From Salinimicrobium sp049687495 (GTDB taxonomy: Bacteria; Bacteroidota; Bacteroidia; Flavobacteriales; Flavobacteriaceae), in the NCBI GenBank assembly GCA_049687495.1, contig JBAVJB010000051.1, positions 1 through 28,993 on the forward strand: a DNA stretch of 28,993 nt. Direction: 5' to 3'. Both the position numbers and the translations under genes were made by a program. Below, piece by piece: positions 1-7,720 of this stretch. Positions within the stretch are counted from its first letter, which is position 1; each line of letters begins with the position of its first letter. The notes below the pieces were generated by a model that was not told the DNA's origin, did not search any database, and saw only the letters and a program-made list of their open reading frames with translations.

Positions 1-167
1 AATATGTAATTGAAAAGCTCTTTCATTTCAGGTTTATATTTTAGACTTTTTTGCTTTATGTCTTCTTCATGCCCGCTGTCTTTAATTCCTGAATAATGAT
101 AGGCAGGATTTAAGGAAAAGGACAATTGTAGAAGGACCGAATCTGAGATATAGGGAAGAGATCCTCT
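1..167 (-). other. Possible 5' part of a gene running off the left edge
   Basis: On the minus strand one frame is open from a TGA at 168-170 down to base 1. It reads like protein (…LSFSLNPAYHYSGIKDSG…, then a charged stretch and MKELFNYI). The frame has no ATG except at 24-26, so either a gene starts there and leaves the window, or this is the remains of a longer gene with a lost start. The piece LLQLSFSLNPAYHYSG resembles an outer-membrane beta strand, but that is only an impression. The neighbouring frame carries a separate 28-codon ORF starting at 196. A frameshifted pseudogene is therefore also possible. Confidence 0.28.
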
Positions 168-312
168 TCAAAAATGAAATAAAAACTGAAATGCATAAAA
201 TTTAGTCGTTCTATAAAACCAAAACTCGTTCAGGTGTAGGAATTAAGAAGAATTTAAAGATTTTTTCCTACAGCTTTTTTGGAGGAATCGGGATAAATAA
301 AGAAGTTGTAAA

Positions 313-816
313 TCAGTTGTAGTTCACGGTAACACTCATGAGGCTTGTGCTTTTGTAATTACCGGGAGTCTGGTTAGGGTTCACCTCGAGAGTAGCTCCT
401 ACTCTTACTGTACTACTACCTCCAACTAGATTTCCGCCTTTTTCAAGGCTACTGGTAAAATCGCCTATCAGCATATTTTCGCTTCCGTTGGAAAGCCTGT
501 ATTTCTCCTGAGGCAGGGAAATGGAAAAAGCAAATCCGGCTTCCCCTGTAACTTCAAAAGTAGCGGCAGAAACCATTGAGCTCCCGGCCAATGTGACATC
601 TCCCGAAGTGCTCCTGCTGTTATCAGGCCTCAAAGTCACGGCTCCTCCCGATTTTGCATCTATACCGGCAAAATTCATATTTGAAGTAGTGGTTATTCCA
701 ATTGGTCGAATAATGGTAGCTGAAGCAGTAAAAGTGGCAGAGGCACTGGTTTGGGAAAAACATTTTCCACCCAGGGAAAGAAATACAAAACTTAAAAGGA
801 TGGTAAGGGTTCTCAA
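313..816 (-). CDS. Secreted DUF4402 domain protein
   Basis: A 167-residue protein with a signal peptide at about residues 1-22 (LSFVFLSLGGKCFSQ), so it is exported to the periplasm or cell surface. The rest is rich in Ser, Thr and Gly. It has the layout of DUF4402 proteins: an early 'ATIIRPIGIT' strand, a 'MNFAGI' segment, and a C-terminal 'NPNQTPGNYKS…VTVNYN' typical of the family. The function of DUF4402 is not established; a pilin-like or adhesive surface fold is sometimes assumed. The start is a TTG at 814-816: a stop lies two codons upstream and the first in-frame ATG (residue 47) would remove the signal peptide. It stands alone, divergent from the DoxX gene. Confidence 0.8.
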   Translation of the reverse strand: MRTLTILLSFVFLSLGGKCFSQTSASATFTASATIIRPIGITTTSNMNFAGIDAKSGGAVTLRPDNSRSTSGDVTLAGSSMVSAATFEVTGEAGFAFSISLPQEKYRLSNGSENMLIGDFTSSLEKGGNLVGGSSTVRVGATLEVNPNQTPGNYKSTSLMSVTVNYN

Positions 817-900
817 GTGCTATTTTTTTTCTTTTTCAACTGGAATAAAAGTAAGAATTTTCTATCGATTAAAAGCTAAAAATATCGATGAAATGCAATG

Positions 901-928
901 CAGGATTTTAGTTTTTTATAAAATCCTG
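901..928. repeat. Perfect inverted repeat in the DUF4402/DoxX divergent gap
   Basis: CAGGATTTTA at 901-910 is mirrored by TAAAATCCTG at 919-928, a 10-bp stem with an 8-nt loop. It sits about 85 bp upstream of the DUF4402 start and 117 bp upstream of the DoxX start. It has no T-tract after it, so an operator or structured leader is as likely as a terminator. Confidence 0.5.
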
Positions 929-1000
929 ATTTACAGAGGCTATAAAATGGCACAATTGTACATATTTTTAATAGACAGTAGATGGGAAAGCGCTGGCAGA

Positions 1001-1029
1001 TTTGAAGTTCTCAAAAAAAGCTAACTTTC
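1001..1029 (+). promoter_or_regulatory. Bacteroidota-type promoter for the DoxX gene
   Basis: A -33 box TTTG (1001-1004) is followed after 17 nt by TAACTTTC (1022-1029), which matches the TAnnTTTG -7 consensus at 7 of 8 positions. The expected transcript start near 1035 lies about 11 nt before the ATG at 1046. Confidence 0.55.
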
Positions 1030-1045
1030 TCTCAAAACCAACCAA

Positions 1046-1471
1046 ATGAAACGCACCTATATCACCAACTTCAATCTTGGAAGCATTGATCTCGCGCTTT
1101 TAGTGCTACGTCTGGGAATTTCCCTTTTAATGCTCACTCATGGAATACCTAAACTTTTCACCCTTTTTGGAGGGGAAGAAATTCAATTTCTCGATCCATA
1201 TGGTTTGGGTATAGAGGCGTCTTTGACCTTGGCAGTCATTGCAGAATTCATCTGTTCCCTATTACTCATTCTTGGACTTGGAACGCGCCTGGCATTGATC
1301 CCTTTGATGATCACCATGATCACGGCAGTCTTTGTAGTGCATGTGAATGATAATTTTACGAGACAGGAGCTACCTTTATTATATTTGCTGGCTTACATTG
1401 TTCTGCTTATCACCGGCCCCGGAAAATACGCTTTGGATTATTACTGGATAAAGCGGCGGAAAAAGGCATAA
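1046..1471 (+). CDS. DoxX family membrane protein
   Basis: A 141-residue inner-membrane protein with four predicted membrane helices (about residues 15-35, 60-80, 82-100 and 108-130). It carries the DoxX signatures 'VLRLGISLLMLTHGIPKL' near the N-terminus and a loop with 'GLGTRLALIPLMITM'. DoxX family members are loosely linked to quinone chemistry and redox stress; the exact role of this one cannot be read from sequence. The length is normal for the family. It is a single gene, with its own promoter and a strong hairpin terminator directly after the stop. Confidence 0.88.
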   Translation: MKRTYITNFNLGSIDLALLVLRLGISLLMLTHGIPKLFTLFGGEEIQFLDPYGLGIEASLTLAVIAEFICSLLLILGLGTRLALIPLMITMITAVFVVHVNDNFTRQELPLLYLLAYIVLLITGPGKYALDYYWIKRRKKA

Positions 1472-1472
1472 A

Positions 1473-1498
1473 AAAAGGCTGTCTCATGACAGCCTTTT
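1473..1498. terminator. Bidirectional hairpin terminator between DoxX and OmpA genes
   Basis: AAAAGGCTGTC (1473-1483), loop TCAT, GACAGCCTTTT (1488-1498): an 11-bp stem flanked by A and T tracts. It lies between the convergent stops at 1471 and 1517 and can serve both genes. Confidence 0.88.
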
Positions 1499-1516
1499 CA
1501 ATAATTCATCTTATTC

Positions 1517-2347
1517 TTATTGATCATTGGCCTCTAATAGAGCGAGGAATTTATCAAGATTAGGAATGATAACAATTCTGGTTCTTCGGTTTCTGGCCAT
1601 GTTTTCTTTGGAATCATTAGGAACAAGTGGTTTAAAACTACTTCTTCCTGCGGCAATAAGTTTTGACGGTTCAACATCAAACCTGTTCTGAAGTAAACGC
1701 ACAATAGCGGTAGCCCTTCTCACACTAAGATCCCAGTTGTCTACCAGGTAGGAGTTCTCAACCATGGTGCGGTCGTCAGTGTGACCTTCGATCATCACTT
1801 CCATACTTGGTTCAGAATTGATCACTTCTGCAAGTTTTTCAAGAAGAGGATAAGCATCGCGGCTTACACGGTGGCTTCCGCTTCTAAACAAAAGTTTGTC
1901 AGATATGTTGATCATTACCACAGTCTTGTCCACACTTATTTCCACATCATCTGAAGCTCCACTGGTTATGGTGTTTTCCAGGTTGTGGGAAACAGCAAGG
2001 TTGATGGAATCCTCAAGGGTTTTAGCGTTCTGCAGTTTTTCGGGATCAACGTTGCGAAGTGTTTTTCGCATTTTCTCCTTGTCTGCGTTAGACATTGCCG
2101 TAAGGTCGTTCAATTCCAGCTTTTGATCGTTTTCATCTTTAAGTGAATTGATCTTGGCGTTATAATCGGCTACTCTTCCTTCAATGGCATTTAATTTTCC
2201 TTCCAGTTCTTCTTTTTCCACCTGCGTCTTTTGAAGGCTGCTACGGGTATCGTTATAGTTTTCTTCAAGTTCGACATACTTCTTCTTTGACACGCAAGAA
2301 GTGAGCAGTCCTGCAGATAAAATTGTAACACTAAGAATTCGTTTCAT
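1517..2347 (-). CDS. OmpA family lipoprotein
   Basis: A 276-residue lipoprotein. The signal peptide ends in the lipobox LTSC with the lipidated cysteine at residue 18. Residues about 22-80 form a charged coiled coil, and residues about 138-262 form an OmpA C-terminal domain that binds peptidoglycan. Visible family motifs are 'IEGHTDD' (186-192), the pattern N-x-D-L-S-x-x-R-R-A (204-212) and 'NRRTRIVI' (253-260). It is expected in the periplasm, tethering the outer membrane to the wall. Lipidated OmpA proteins with an N-terminal coiled coil are common in flavobacteria. Monocistronic; a weak TACTTTCG box lies upstream. Confidence 0.9.
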   Translation of the reverse strand: MKRILSVTILSAGLLTSCVSKKKYVELEENYNDTRSSLQKTQVEKEELEGKLNAIEGRVADYNAKINSLKDENDQKLELNDLTAMSNADKEKMRKTLRNVDPEKLQNAKTLEDSINLAVSHNLENTITSGASDDVEISVDKTVVMINISDKLLFRSGSHRVSRDAYPLLEKLAEVINSEPSMEVMIEGHTDDRTMVENSYLVDNWDLSVRRATAIVRLLQNRFDVEPSKLIAAGRSSFKPLVPNDSKENMARNRRTRIVIIPNLDKFLALLEANDQ

Positions 2348-2697
2348 AGTTCTTTTTTTAGGTTTATTCTGTAGATTTTGGTTTAACTGCTTAGTAAACG
2401 CAGACTTCGTGCCGAAAGTATTTTGAGCGAAAAATTTCCTTATTCATTTTAACGGAAAATTATTAGTTAAGCGCTTCAATTGCTAAATAAATATTAATAG
2501 TAGGGCTTCTTCCTGCTAAATCTTTACCTTTTTAGAAATAAAAGCGGCACATAAAGGTGGTTTTTTAACTGCTTTTTAAAGCAGTTCGCTGAGTATCAAA
2601 AATATACCTGCTCACAAACCTTAAATTCAAGTCAAAACGCTTCCTGATGTGCGCCCTATGAAATACATTTAAAGAAAAAGTCAACGCACAAGCCAAA
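2348..2697. other. 350-bp gap between ompA-type gene and tamB
   Basis: No convincing gene is seen. The gap is AT-rich and must hold the divergent promoters of the OmpA-type gene and tamB. It contains an imperfect 20-bp palindrome at 2567-2586 (AACTGCTTT, TT, AAAGCAGTT) without a T-tract, so it looks more like an operator or DNA-binding site than a terminator. Confidence 0.45.
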
Positions 2698-5600
2698 GTG
2701 GAGGAAAAAAAAGATAAAAAGAAGGAGAAGAAAAAAAAAGGTTCAGGAATTAAGCTTTTTGGGAAGATCCTTCTCGGGATCTTCATTTTTATTCTTCTGT
2801 TGTTGCTCTTCATCCGCAGTCCCTGGGGTCAGGACATTATTACCAATCAACTCGTTTCTTATATTTCCAACCAGACCAATACAGAGGTTCAAATAGACAA
2901 GCTTTTTATCACCTTTTCGGGAGACATCAGTCTGGAAGGTGTATACCTGGAAGACAAAAAGGGAGATACCCTTGTTTACTCTAAAGAACTTGAAGCAGAC
3001 ATCCCTCTATGGCCGATAATTAGAGGCAATGGAATAGCCATTGACAACCTGAAGTGGCAGGGAGTAAGGGCTAATATCAACCGGCAGGATACTGTAGATG
3101 GCTTTAATTATCAATTCCTGATGGACGTTTTTGCTCCGGCCGATACTACTGCGACCACTGCAGCAGACAGTACATCAGCCATGGGTTTTAGCCTGGGTGA
3201 TGTGCATCTGGAGGATTTTCGAATCAGTTTTGATGACAAGGTTTCGGGAACAGACAGTAACATTGATCTGGGCCTACTAAAAGTGGAGATGCAGGAGTTC
3301 GATCTCGATTCCATGAGATTCGAAATTGGAGATGCTTCCCTGGAGAACACAAAATTTACCTATCTGCAGACCAAACCTTTTCCCGATCAACCTCAGGAAG
3401 AAGATCCGGCCTCCCCATATTTTTCGGTAGGATCCCTTAAGATTAATGATGTTGTTGCTAACTATCAGTCTATACCAGACGGTTTTCTTACAGACCTATA
3501 CCTCGATGATTTTCTTCTGAAACTGCCAAAGGCCGACATGGGAAAACAACTGGTTCACGTTGAAATGCTGGGCTTGAGAAATTCTGAAGTTCTGATAAAA
3601 ACTTCGGAAGGCACAGCTCCTCAGACTTCTAAGGATACTACCGCAGCTCAAAAGCCTTTCGAATGGCCGCAGTGGCAGCTAAAAGTGGACAGGATCTCGC
3701 TTATTGAGGACAGGCTGAGCTATATTAATGGTGAGGCCCAACCCAAGCCGGGAGAATTCAACCCGAATGCTGTTGCCTTGCGAGGTTTAAATTTTGACGC
3801 CAATAACATCAGCATGAAACCCGGTGCTGCCGAAGCACGGGTGGACAAGCTTGAATTCAGGGATATCTCGGGCCTTGACCTGAAAAAAACGAACTTAAAT
3901 TTGACAGTGACCAATGAAGCACTGCGGCTGAACGATCTGCTCCTTCAGCTTAATGGCAACAGTTTACAAGGAAACGCAAGTATAGCATATGAATCTCTGG
4001 CAGATTTTATTGAATCACCCGAAAATGCACGGCTGGACGTAAAGATTCCGAAGTTCAATATCGATCTGGCCGATCTTTATCTTTTTCAGCCAGATCTCAA
4101 ACAGAACCAGTATTTCGCCTCACTTGCCAAAAAGCCGCTTTACGGGAGCCTTTCTGCGGAAGGGGAACTTTCTGAAGTGCATATTACCGATGCCGGCATC
4201 AACTGGGGCAGCAATACAAGACTGGCGGCAGTGGGTACGGTTTTTAACGCAGCAGATCCGGATAATCTTCGGTTTGACTTTCCGCGTATCAACTTCAGGT
4301 CTCAAAAAGGGGATATTCAGCAGTTCATCGCCGAACAGGATCTGGGTATACAGTTGCCTGCAGAACTGCGCTTAAGCGGAAGCTTTTCCGGAAACCCCGA
4401 AAACATTGATGTAGATGCTGTTTTAAATTCTTCCGCAGGAGATCTTAGCGTTGACGGCAGGTTTATTACCGCGCCACAGCTGTCTTTTGAGGCCGATGTG
4501 GAGGCTACCCAACTGGAAATAGGGCAACTGCTTCAAAACCCGGCGCTGGGGCCTGTAAGTCTTAATTTAACGGCTTCGGGAGAAGGTGAGGATATGAATT
4601 CTCTCGACGCGGTGGTCGCGGGTAATGTGAGCAGTCTCAAATATAACGACTACACTTATAAAGGAATTGAAGTTTACGCCCAATTGGAAAATGGGGAGGG
4701 ATTCGCCAATGTCGATTATAAGGATGATAATCTAAACCTCGAACTGGAAAGCTTTGTAGAACTCGACTCTGTAGCTCCAAAAATAGCATTACAGCTCAAC
4801 CTTATTGGCGCCGATCTTCAAGCCCTGGGACTCTCGAACCGCGGTATCAATGCAGCTCTTGATCTCAAAGCCGATTTTCAAGGCAATGCAGAAAGTTATG
4901 ATGTCACTGCTAATCTTACCGATGGGGTTGCAGTTTATGACCAGGAAACCTATTTATTGGGAGATGTAGACCTGCTCGCTCATGTGCGGCCAGATACCAC
5001 TTCGCTTGATGTGCAAAACCGTATGCTCAACCTCAGGCTGAGCTCCAACGCCGATCCTGCGGAATTTTTCGACGCCCTCAACAGGCATTATGAGAGCTAT
5101 TTTTCTTCGACCGAAGCCACTGACACCTTAAAAAAACCGGTGAATATTGAAATGACTGCAGAAGTAAGCCCGGCGCCCATTCTTGAGGAGGTGCTGCTTC
5201 CGCAACTTGAAGAAATGGATACCATTCGTGTAGCGGTTGATTTTAATGAAAAACAGAAGAACCTGGAAGCCAGCGTAAAATTGCCATTTTTGAAGTATTA
5301 CGGCGCCGCCGTTGATAGCCTTGATCTTTCGCTGAATTCAAATGAGAGCCAACTTAATTTTGACCTCGGCTTGAGAAGTGTTGACATTGGCCCGCTGGCT
5401 ATCAACCAGACCGACCTCTCGGGAACTCTGGAAAATCAACAATTACAACTGGATTTTTCTTCCATGCACAAAGATTCCCTGCTGGTCAATGTGCAGTCGG
5501 TGATCAGCAAGACCAACGGAGATCTTAACATTCATGTTTTGCCGAAGGATTTAGTGCTTAACAGCAATCCCTGGAATATTTCCGAAGACAATGAGATTGT

Positions 5601-7713
5601 ATTGGGCGACAATTCCTGGGCCTTCAATAATTTCAGGTTGACCCGAAACCAGCAATTAATGCGGGTTGGAAATGATATTTCGGGAGTCTCGGGAGAACAT
5701 TTAGGCATACATTTCGAGAACTTCAAACTGGCGGCCTTACTTTCTTATTTCAACCCTGAAGATGTGCTTGCCTCGGGGACAATGAACGGAAATTTTATCG
5801 TGCAGGATCCTTTTGGCAGCACCGGTTTGCTGGCAGATCTTGATGTGAAAGAATTTTCGGTAATGAATGTGCTTTTGGGCAGGCTTAATCTGGATGCAGA
5901 AGCAGTAGGCAGCGATCGCTACAATATAGATCTTGCTATTAAAGAAGGTCCGGCAGATCTCGACCTTACGGGTACCTATGTCGCAACTGAAGAGACCGCC
6001 AATCTCGACATGCAGCTGGATCTAAATGAGATCAAGATGCAGGTGGTTGAGGGTTTTGCTCCCGATATCCTTAATAGCAGTAGCGGTAGTTTCTCCGGAA
6101 GGATCAATCTTGGAGGTACCACGGCCAATCCCGAATACGAGGGCAGTATCCATTTCAACCGGGCCGGCTTTACCGTGGCAGCTTTAGATGCGCCCTTTGT
6201 GTTGCCCGACGAAACCCTGCGGCTGGACAACGAAGGCTTCTATATGGACAATTTTGAGATACAGGACACCAACGGAAACAGTTTAATTGTGGACGGCTCG
6301 GTCAATACTGAAGATCTGCTGAATCCAGCTTTCGACCTCAGCTTTAAAGCCGATAATTTTACCGCCTTGAGTTCTACCGAAGAAGACAACGACTTGTTCT
6401 ACGGAACTGCCATTTTTGACGCCACAGGTTCTCTAACAGGAGATCTCGAACTGCCGGTGGTAGAGCTGGACCTTGATGTGGAGGAAGATACAGATATTAC
6501 CTATGTAATTCCTGAAGCAACCCTTGGAGTAGAGGAGAGGGAAGGAGTTGTAGTTTTCGTGAACCGCGAGAACCCCGATAGGATATTAACCCAAACAAGC
6601 GGCGAGGAAGAAAGTGTTTCATTCTCGGGCTTTCGGCTAAATTCCTATATCTCGGTTCAGAAAAATGCCACTTTTAAGATCATTCTGGATCCCGAGACCG
6701 GTGACAACTTCCAGGCTTCGGGAGAAGGTGATGTGCTGTTTGACATCTATCCAAATGGCCGCACCACGATGTCGGGAAGGTTAGAGATCAACGACGGGCA
6801 TTACGAGATGAGCCTGTATAACCTCGTCAAAAGGAAATTCAATATCATGGAAGGCAGCAGCATTGTATGGGCCGGCGACCCTATGGATGCCGATCTCAAC
6901 ATCACAGCTGTCTACGAGGTGGAGACCTCTGCTTCGGCATTAATGGCCCCGCAGCTCACCAGCGCAGATCTTGACGTGAAAGACCGTTTTCGCCAGGAAT
7001 TGCCGTTCCTGGTCTACCTCAACATCAATGGTACCATAACCGCTCCCAAACTTTCGTTTGGCCTCGATATGCCCGAAGATGAACAGGGAGCTATTGGCGG
7101 CCAGGTCTACGGAAGGGTGCAGCAGGTAAATCAACAGGAGAACGAACTTAACAAACAAGTATTTTCCCTGCTTGTGCTTAACCGTTTCTTCCCTGATTCG
7201 GGTAGCGACGGAAGTTCGGGAGGCACGCTTTCTTTTGCCCGAGACAACTTGAATGAAGCGCTTTCTGACCAGCTGAACATGTTCTCGGACAAATTACTTG
7301 GTGAGACAGGGGTAGACCTCAACTTCGGCCTTAATTCCTTTACAGATTACCAGGGAGATGCCCCACAGGAAAGAACGCAACTGGATATAAGTGCTCAAAA
7401 AAGCCTTTTTGACGACAGGTTAGTGGTAAATGTTGGTAGCGAGGTAGACCTGCAGGGCAGCAGTGCAGTTGGCGAAGAAAGTCCTGTAATAGGCAACGTG
7501 AGCCTGGAATATCTTTTGACCGAAGACGGACGTTTTCGACTGAAGGCCTTTCGCAAGAAAAGTTATGAGAACGTCATAGACGGGCAGCTTATCATTAGTG
7601 GACTTTCTTTGATATTTACCCAGGAATTCAACAAATTCCACGAACTGTGGAACGAGATCATCAGGAATGAGCAACAGAATAAAAAGAAAAAAGAGAAAGA
7701 TCAGGAAGAATAA
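2698..7713 (+). CDS. tamB: TamB-like translocation/assembly module protein
   Basis: A 1671-residue AsmA-like giant. A lysine/glutamate-rich cytoplasmic tip (residues 1-22) precedes one membrane anchor (about 24-42, LFGKILLGIFIFILLLLLF). A very long periplasmic stretch of repeating beta strands follows, and a TamB (DUF490) domain fills about residues 1200-1640. TamB spans the periplasm and, with TamA/TamL, takes part in outer-membrane protein assembly and phospholipid transport. The next gene encodes the TamL partner, 7 bp after the stop. The start is GTG at 2698: an in-frame TGA lies 13 codons upstream with no ATG between, and the first internal ATG (residue 142) would lose the anchor. Confidence 0.93.
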   Translation: MEEKKDKKKEKKKKGSGIKLFGKILLGIFIFILLLLLFIRSPWGQDIITNQLVSYISNQTNTEVQIDKLFITFSGDISLEGVYLEDKKGDTLVYSKELEADIPLWPIIRGNGIAIDNLKWQGVRANINRQDTVDGFNYQFLMDVFAPADTTATTAADSTSAMGFSLGDVHLEDFRISFDDKVSGTDSNIDLGLLKVEMQEFDLDSMRFEIGDASLENTKFTYLQTKPFPDQPQEEDPASPYFSVGSLKINDVVANYQSIPDGFLTDLYLDDFLLKLPKADMGKQLVHVEMLGLRNSEVLIKTSEGTAPQTSKDTTAAQKPFEWPQWQLKVDRISLIEDRLSYINGEAQPKPGEFNPNAVALRGLNFDANNISMKPGAAEARVDKLEFRDISGLDLKKTNLNLTVTNEALRLNDLLLQLNGNSLQGNASIAYESLADFIESPENARLDVKIPKFNIDLADLYLFQPDLKQNQYFASLAKKPLYGSLSAEGELSEVHITDAGINWGSNTRLAAVGTVFNAADPDNLRFDFPRINFRSQKGDIQQFIAEQDLGIQLPAELRLSGSFSGNPENIDVDAVLNSSAGDLSVDGRFITAPQLSFEADVEATQLEIGQLLQNPALGPVSLNLTASGEGEDMNSLDAVVAGNVSSLKYNDYTYKGIEVYAQLENGEGFANVDYKDDNLNLELESFVELDSVAPKIALQLNLIGADLQALGLSNRGINAALDLKADFQGNAESYDVTANLTDGVAVYDQETYLLGDVDLLAHVRPDTTSLDVQNRMLNLRLSSNADPAEFFDALNRHYESYFSSTEATDTLKKPVNIEMTAEVSPAPILEEVLLPQLEEMDTIRVAVDFNEKQKNLEASVKLPFLKYYGAAVDSLDLSLNSNESQLNFDLGLRSVDIGPLAINQTDLSGTLENQQLQLDFSSMHKDSLLVNVQSVISKTNGDLNIHVLPKDLVLNSNPWNISEDNEIVLGDNSWAFNNFRLTRNQQLMRVGNDISGVSGEHLGIHFENFKLAALLSYFNPEDVLASGTMNGNFIVQDPFGSTGLLADLDVKEFSVMNVLLGRLNLDAEAVGSDRYNIDLAIKEGPADLDLTGTYVATEETANLDMQLDLNEIKMQVVEGFAPDILNSSSGSFSGRINLGGTTANPEYEGSIHFNRAGFTVAALDAPFVLPDETLRLDNEGFYMDNFEIQDTNGNSLIVDGSVNTEDLLNPAFDLSFKADNFTALSSTEEDNDLFYGTAIFDATGSLTGDLELPVVELDLDVEEDTDITYVIPEATLGVEEREGVVVFVNRENPDRILTQTSGEEESVSFSGFRLNSYISVQKNATFKIILDPETGDNFQASGEGDVLFDIYPNGRTTMSGRLEINDGHYEMSLYNLVKRKFNIMEGSSIVWAGDPMDADLNITAVYEVETSASALMAPQLTSADLDVKDRFRQELPFLVYLNINGTITAPKLSFGLDMPEDEQGAIGGQVYGRVQQVNQQENELNKQVFSLLVLNRFFPDSGSDGSSGGTLSFARDNLNEALSDQLNMFSDKLLGETGVDLNFGLNSFTDYQGDAPQERTQLDISAQKSLFDDRLVVNVGSEVDLQGSSAVGEESPVIGNVSLEYLLTEDGRFRLKAFRKKSYENVIDGQLIISGLSLIFTQEFNKFHELWNEIIRNEQQNKKKKEKDQEE

Positions 7714-7720
7714 AAAAAAT

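Noticed and set aside
521..1024. Plus-strand ORF of 167 codons opposite the DUF4402 gene
   Set aside because: It is the antisense shadow of the DUF4402 coding region and runs into a promoter gap; it has no protein-like pattern.
2703..2745. Lysine-rich A-run at the tamB start as a frameshift or assembly error
   Set aside because: The frame stays open and the membrane anchor follows directly, so a lysine-rich N-terminal tip is the simpler reading.
6662..6680. AAAAATGCCACTTTTA inside tamB
   Set aside because: Three mismatches to the consensus and fully explained by codons for Lys-Asn-Ala-Thr-Phe-Lys.
7667..7720. Earlier TamL start at ATG 7667
   Set aside because: It overlaps tamB by 47 bp and adds 18 Lys/Arg-rich residues before the signal peptide.
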